NCBI GenBank assembly: GCA_030038995.1
Contig: JASHQS010000300.1
Span: 1 to 32,957 of the forward strand
Direction of reading: 5' to 3'
From: Xanthobacteraceae bacterium
GTDB taxonomy: Bacteria; Pseudomonadota; Alphaproteobacteria; Rhizobiales; Xanthobacteraceae
Length of the DNA stretch: 32,957 nt
Shown here in pieces: positions 31,820 through 32,957 of the stretch. The notes beneath the pieces are model-generated. The model was not told where the DNA came from and did not search any database. It saw only the letters and a program-made list of their open reading frames with translations. The position numbers and the translations under genes are program-made. Position 1 is the stretch's first letter. Each line of letters begins with the position of its first letter.

Positions 31820-32446
31820 GTGACTGTCTCCCCTACTCTTGGCCTCATCCTCGCCGGCGGCCTCGCTCGCCGCATGGGCGGCGGCGACAAGGCGCGCATC
31901 CGCATCGGCGGTGCCACCATCCTGCAACGCGTGCTCGCACGGATGGCGCCGCAGTGCAGCCGCATGATCATCAACGCCAACGGCGACCCGGCGCGCTTTT
32001 CCGATACCGGGCTTGCGGTCGTCGCCGACAGCGTGCCCGACTTCGCCGGCCCGCTCGCCGGCATTTTGGCCGGGCTCGATTGGGCGGCCGCGAACGCGCC
32101 GGATTATGCCTTCATCGCCAGCGCGCCCGGCGATTGCCCGTTCCTGCCGAAGGATTTGGTACCGCGCTTGCACGAAGCGCGCCGCGTCGCGAACGTGCCG
32201 CTCGCTTGCGCGCGCTCCGGAGAGCAGAGCCATCCGGTGGTCGGCCTGTGGCCGCTCGCGCTGCGCGAGGATTTGCGTCGCGCGCTCACCGTCGAAGGTT
32301 TGCGCAAGATCGACGTTTGGACCGCCCGTTACGGCATCGGCACGGCAGAATGGCCGGATGCGCCGTTCGATCCGTTCTTCAACGTCAACACGCCGGAGGA
32401 CGCCGCGCGCGCCGAAGCGATCGCGAAGAACTATCCGGACGCCTAG
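31820..32446 (+). CDS. mobA: MobA, molybdenum cofactor guanylyltransferase
   Basis: Cytoplasmic enzyme of 208 residues that joins GMP from GTP to molybdopterin, making the MGD cofactor used by formate dehydrogenases and other DMSO-reductase-family enzymes. The nucleotide-binding motif LAGGLARRMGGGDKA (11-25) and the SAPGDCPFLPKDLV and FFNVNTPEDAARAE segments are the family hallmarks. The GTG start at 31820 lies six bases after the fdhD stop, so the two are an operon. The stop is nine bases from the convergent moeA stop. Confidence 0.95.
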   Translation: MTVSPTLGLILAGGLARRMGGGDKARIRIGGATILQRVLARMAPQCSRMIINANGDPARFSDTGLAVVADSVPDFAGPLAGILAGLDWAAANAPDYAFIASAPGDCPFLPKDLVPRLHEARRVANVPLACARSGEQSHPVVGLWPLALREDLRRALTVEGLRKIDVWTARYGIGTAEWPDAPFDPFFNVNTPEDAARAEAIAKNYPDA

Positions 32447-32455
32447 GCCGCCCGA

Positions 32456-32957
32456 TCAACCGATCAGCGAAGCGTACGGCAGAAAGCCGACGGTCGCGCC
32501 CGGCTCGACCACCGTCACGTCCTCGGTCAGCTCCGCCAAGCCGTCGGTTTGGGTGAGCGAGGTGAGCACGCCGGCGCCGTCCTGCGGGTGCTTGAACGCC
32601 GCGATGCCGCCGTCGGGCGCCGCGCGCAGCGCAACGCGCACATATTCACGCCGGCCTTTGCGCTTCTTGTAGGAAAACGCCGCGCGTGCCGGAAGCGCGA
32701 TCAGCGGCTCGGACAGGGCGCCGGCAAGCCGCAGGATCAGCGGCCGCACCACGCGCACGAACGTGACGAACGCCGCCACCGGATTGCCGGGCACGCCGAC
32801 GAAGGCCGCGCCGTCGCCGACGTTGCCGCCGCGGATCACGCCCATCGCCACCGGCCGCCCGGGCTTGATGGCGAGGCGCCAGAACACGATGCGGCCGACG
32901 CTCTCGATCGCGGCGCGCACGTGATCGGCCTCGCCGGTCGAAACGCCGCCCGATGTC
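32456..32957 (-). CDS. moeA: MoeA, molybdopterin molybdenumtransferase (3' part; 5' end outside window)
   Basis: C-terminal portion (about 166 residues) of MoeA, which inserts molybdenum into adenylylated molybdopterin. At the window edge the frame reads TSGGVSTGEADHVRAAIES, the conserved SGGVSxG motif of the MoCF domain. It continues with VFWRLAIKPGRPVAMGVI, FVGVPGNPVAAFVTF (the GLPGNP-like motif) and a C-terminal domain IV ending VEPGATVGFLPYASLIG. The gene continues beyond 32957, so the start cannot be given. It converges on mobA; together with fdhD they form a molybdenum-cofactor locus. Confidence 0.93.
   Translation of the reverse strand, partial: TSGGVSTGEADHVRAAIESVGRIVFWRLAIKPGRPVAMGVIRGGNVGDGAAFVGVPGNPVAAFVTFVRVVRPLILRLAGALSEPLIALPARAAFSYKKRKGRREYVRVALRAAPDGGIAAFKHPQDGAGVLTSLTQTDGLAELTEDVTVVEPGATVGFLPYASLIG

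Overview
The window is high-GC chromosomal DNA from an alphaproteobacterium, most likely a member of the Hyphomicrobiales (Bradyrhizobium, Rhodopseudomonas or Xanthobacteraceae type). Reasons: uniform GC-rich codon use; a fused CysN/CysC next to CysD; HWE-family histidine kinase and DUF892 ferritin-like genes, each preceded by a GGAAC-N16-CGTT element of the EcfG general stress type; and two Liv-type transporters whose binding proteins carry twin-arginine-like signals. No phage, plasmid or CRISPR module is visible.

Layout. 1-3.4 kb: kdpD-kdpE potassium-sensing two-component pair, the tail of a kdp operon. 3.7-5.1 kb: TolC-family outer membrane protein, followed by a 128-bp nested palindrome. 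5.45-6.0 kb: cupin protein, convergent with a PAS-PAS-HWE sensor kinase; opposed 7-bp repeat arrays lie between their 3' ends. 7.7-8.2 kb: YciE/YciF-like DUF892 protein. 8.6-9.95 kb: MmgE/PrpD protein. 10-12.8 kb: cysD-cysNC sulfate activation. 12.8-13.35 kb: a frameshifted, truncated IS200-type transposase remnant.

13.5-29.5 kb is a transport and catabolism island. It has two five-gene branched-chain-amino-acid-type ABC operons in the same gene order (binding protein, LivG, LivF, LivH, LivM). An IclR-family regulator and an HpaB-type FADH2-dependent aromatic monooxygenase lie between them. Beyond the second operon are a zinc aryl-alcohol-type dehydrogenase, an aldehyde dehydrogenase and a small unknown protein. 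A short-chain dehydrogenase tail and a possible luciferase-like monooxygenase start are left as scars. Six copies of GTTCG-N5-CGAAC or near matches lie in just three regions: the IclR/binding-protein promoter, the monooxygenase promoter, and the second binding-protein/alcohol-dehydrogenase promoter. The two paired sets have the same 19-bp spacing and the same 20-nt distance to the start codon. This suggests one IclR-controlled regulon for import and oxidation of an aromatic or related acid whose identity cannot be read from the sequence.

29.6-33 kb is molybdenum-related: a ModE-type winged-helix protein with a candidate ModE-like dyad upstream, tRNA-Ser(GGA), fdhD, mobA and the 3' part of moeA (cut by the window edge). 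Together they point to molybdopterin-guanine-dinucleotide and formate dehydrogenase maturation.

The most novel items are the IclR operator set, the 17-bp inverted repeat between the second transporter and the dehydrogenase, the nested palindrome, the convergent heptamer arrays, and the paired EcfG-type promoters.
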